From an uncultured Lachnospiraceae bacterium (lineage in GTDB: Bacteria > Bacillota > Clostridia > Lachnospirales > Lachnospiraceae): a stretch of DNA of 5,276 nucleotides. Shown here in pieces: positions 5,024-5,276 of the stretch (within the stretch, counting starts at the first letter, position 1; each line of letters starts with the position of its first letter). The stretch spans positions 1 through 5,276 of the forward strand of contig CAJUDX010000122.1 in the NCBI GenBank assembly GCA_910584785.1. Direction: 5' to 3'. The notes under the pieces were generated by a model. That model was given only the letters and a program-made list of their open reading frames with translations. It did no database searches and was not told where the DNA came from. Position numbers and translations under genes: made by a program.

Positions 5024-5276
5024 AAAACGCCCGAAGTTTCAAGAGTTGTTACGGGATATTAAAAATGCTCTGATTGCGAAAGTCATTGTCTACAAACTTG
5101 ACCGTATCAGCCGTTGCATTCTAGATTTCGCAACCATGATGGAACTGTTCCAGCAGTACAATGTGGAGTTTATTTCCTCAACGGAAATGTTTGATACCTC
5201 CACCCCGATGGGTCGGGCCATGCTGGCGCAGATGTTACGCAACCCTGTCTATGTGCAGGCGGACTTGGATGTGTAC
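5001..5276 (+). pseudogene. Decayed large serine recombinase fragment
   Basis: One open frame runs to the window edge. It begins recognisably at GGFDHQNTKRPKFQELLRDI and continues through VIVYKLDRISRCILDF, MMELFQQYNVEFISSTEMFD and TSTPMGRAML. This is the middle and end of the resolvase-type catalytic domain of large serine recombinases; the DRxxR arginines are present. It then jumps directly to LRNPVYVQADLDVY, a block that I place in the downstream recombinase domain. The usual NICxxFAQLERE helix and roughly a hundred or more residues are missing at about 5227-5237, with the frame kept. The N-terminus with the nucleophilic serine (YxRxS) is also absent: the regulator gene ends only 35 bases upstream, and the first in-frame ATG (5136) is deep within the domain. 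I see no ribosome site. The segment looks more GC-rich than its surroundings, consistent with a mobile-element origin. The 3' end lies outside the window. Confidence 0.8.

Noticed and set aside
1..5276. tRNA, rRNA, CRISPR array or riboswitch.
   Set aside because: No cloverleaf, regularly spaced repeats or known leader motif was seen; the operon leader is only about 60 bases and is occupied by the operator.

Overview
The window looks like low-GC Firmicutes DNA, most likely a gut-type Clostridia/Lachnospiraceae. The evidence is A+T-rich intergenic DNA, strong AGGAGG-like ribosome sites, a Gram-positive-style lipoprotein, and a remnant of the large serine recombinases common in that group. Species cannot be named from the sequence alone.

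Layout. Positions 1-275 hold a fossil of a TRAP-transporter large permease (DctM) on the minus strand, plus nested AT-rich inverted repeats. Positions 276-818 (minus) encode a small lipoprotein: an acidic linker followed by only the first strands of an esterase-like alpha/beta-hydrolase fold. A hairpin at 866-895 separates it from the main unit. Positions 912-4041 (minus) form a tight three-gene operon. In order of transcription these are the large and small subunits of a LeuCD-type (3-isopropylmalate dehydratase/homoaconitase family) [4Fe-4S] hydro-lyase and a GntP-family carboxylate permease. Positions 4042-4314 are a divergent control region with a readable promoter in each direction and a perfect 24-bp palindromic operator just downstream of the operon promoter. 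Positions 4315-4965 (plus) encode a GntR/FCD-type regulator. From about 5001 to the window end lies a decayed serine recombinase that lacks its N-terminus and has an internal in-frame deletion.

How it works together (inference). No leucine-pathway genes (leuA, leuB) are visible here. The hydro-lyase is instead co-transcribed with a sugar-acid/carboxylate-type permease and divergently paired with a ligand-sensing FCD regulator. This is the layout of an inducible catabolic module: the permease imports a hydroxy- or unsaturated di/tricarboxylate, the LeuCD-like enzyme hydrates or dehydrates it, and the regulator, bound at the palindrome, represses the operon until the substrate appears. Candidate substrates from characterised relatives are D-malate/maleate, citramalate/citraconate and 2,3-dimethylmalate/dimethylmaleate; the sequence does not decide among them. 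The intact cassette is bracketed by gene fossils on both sides, which suggests a plastic, rearranged locus.
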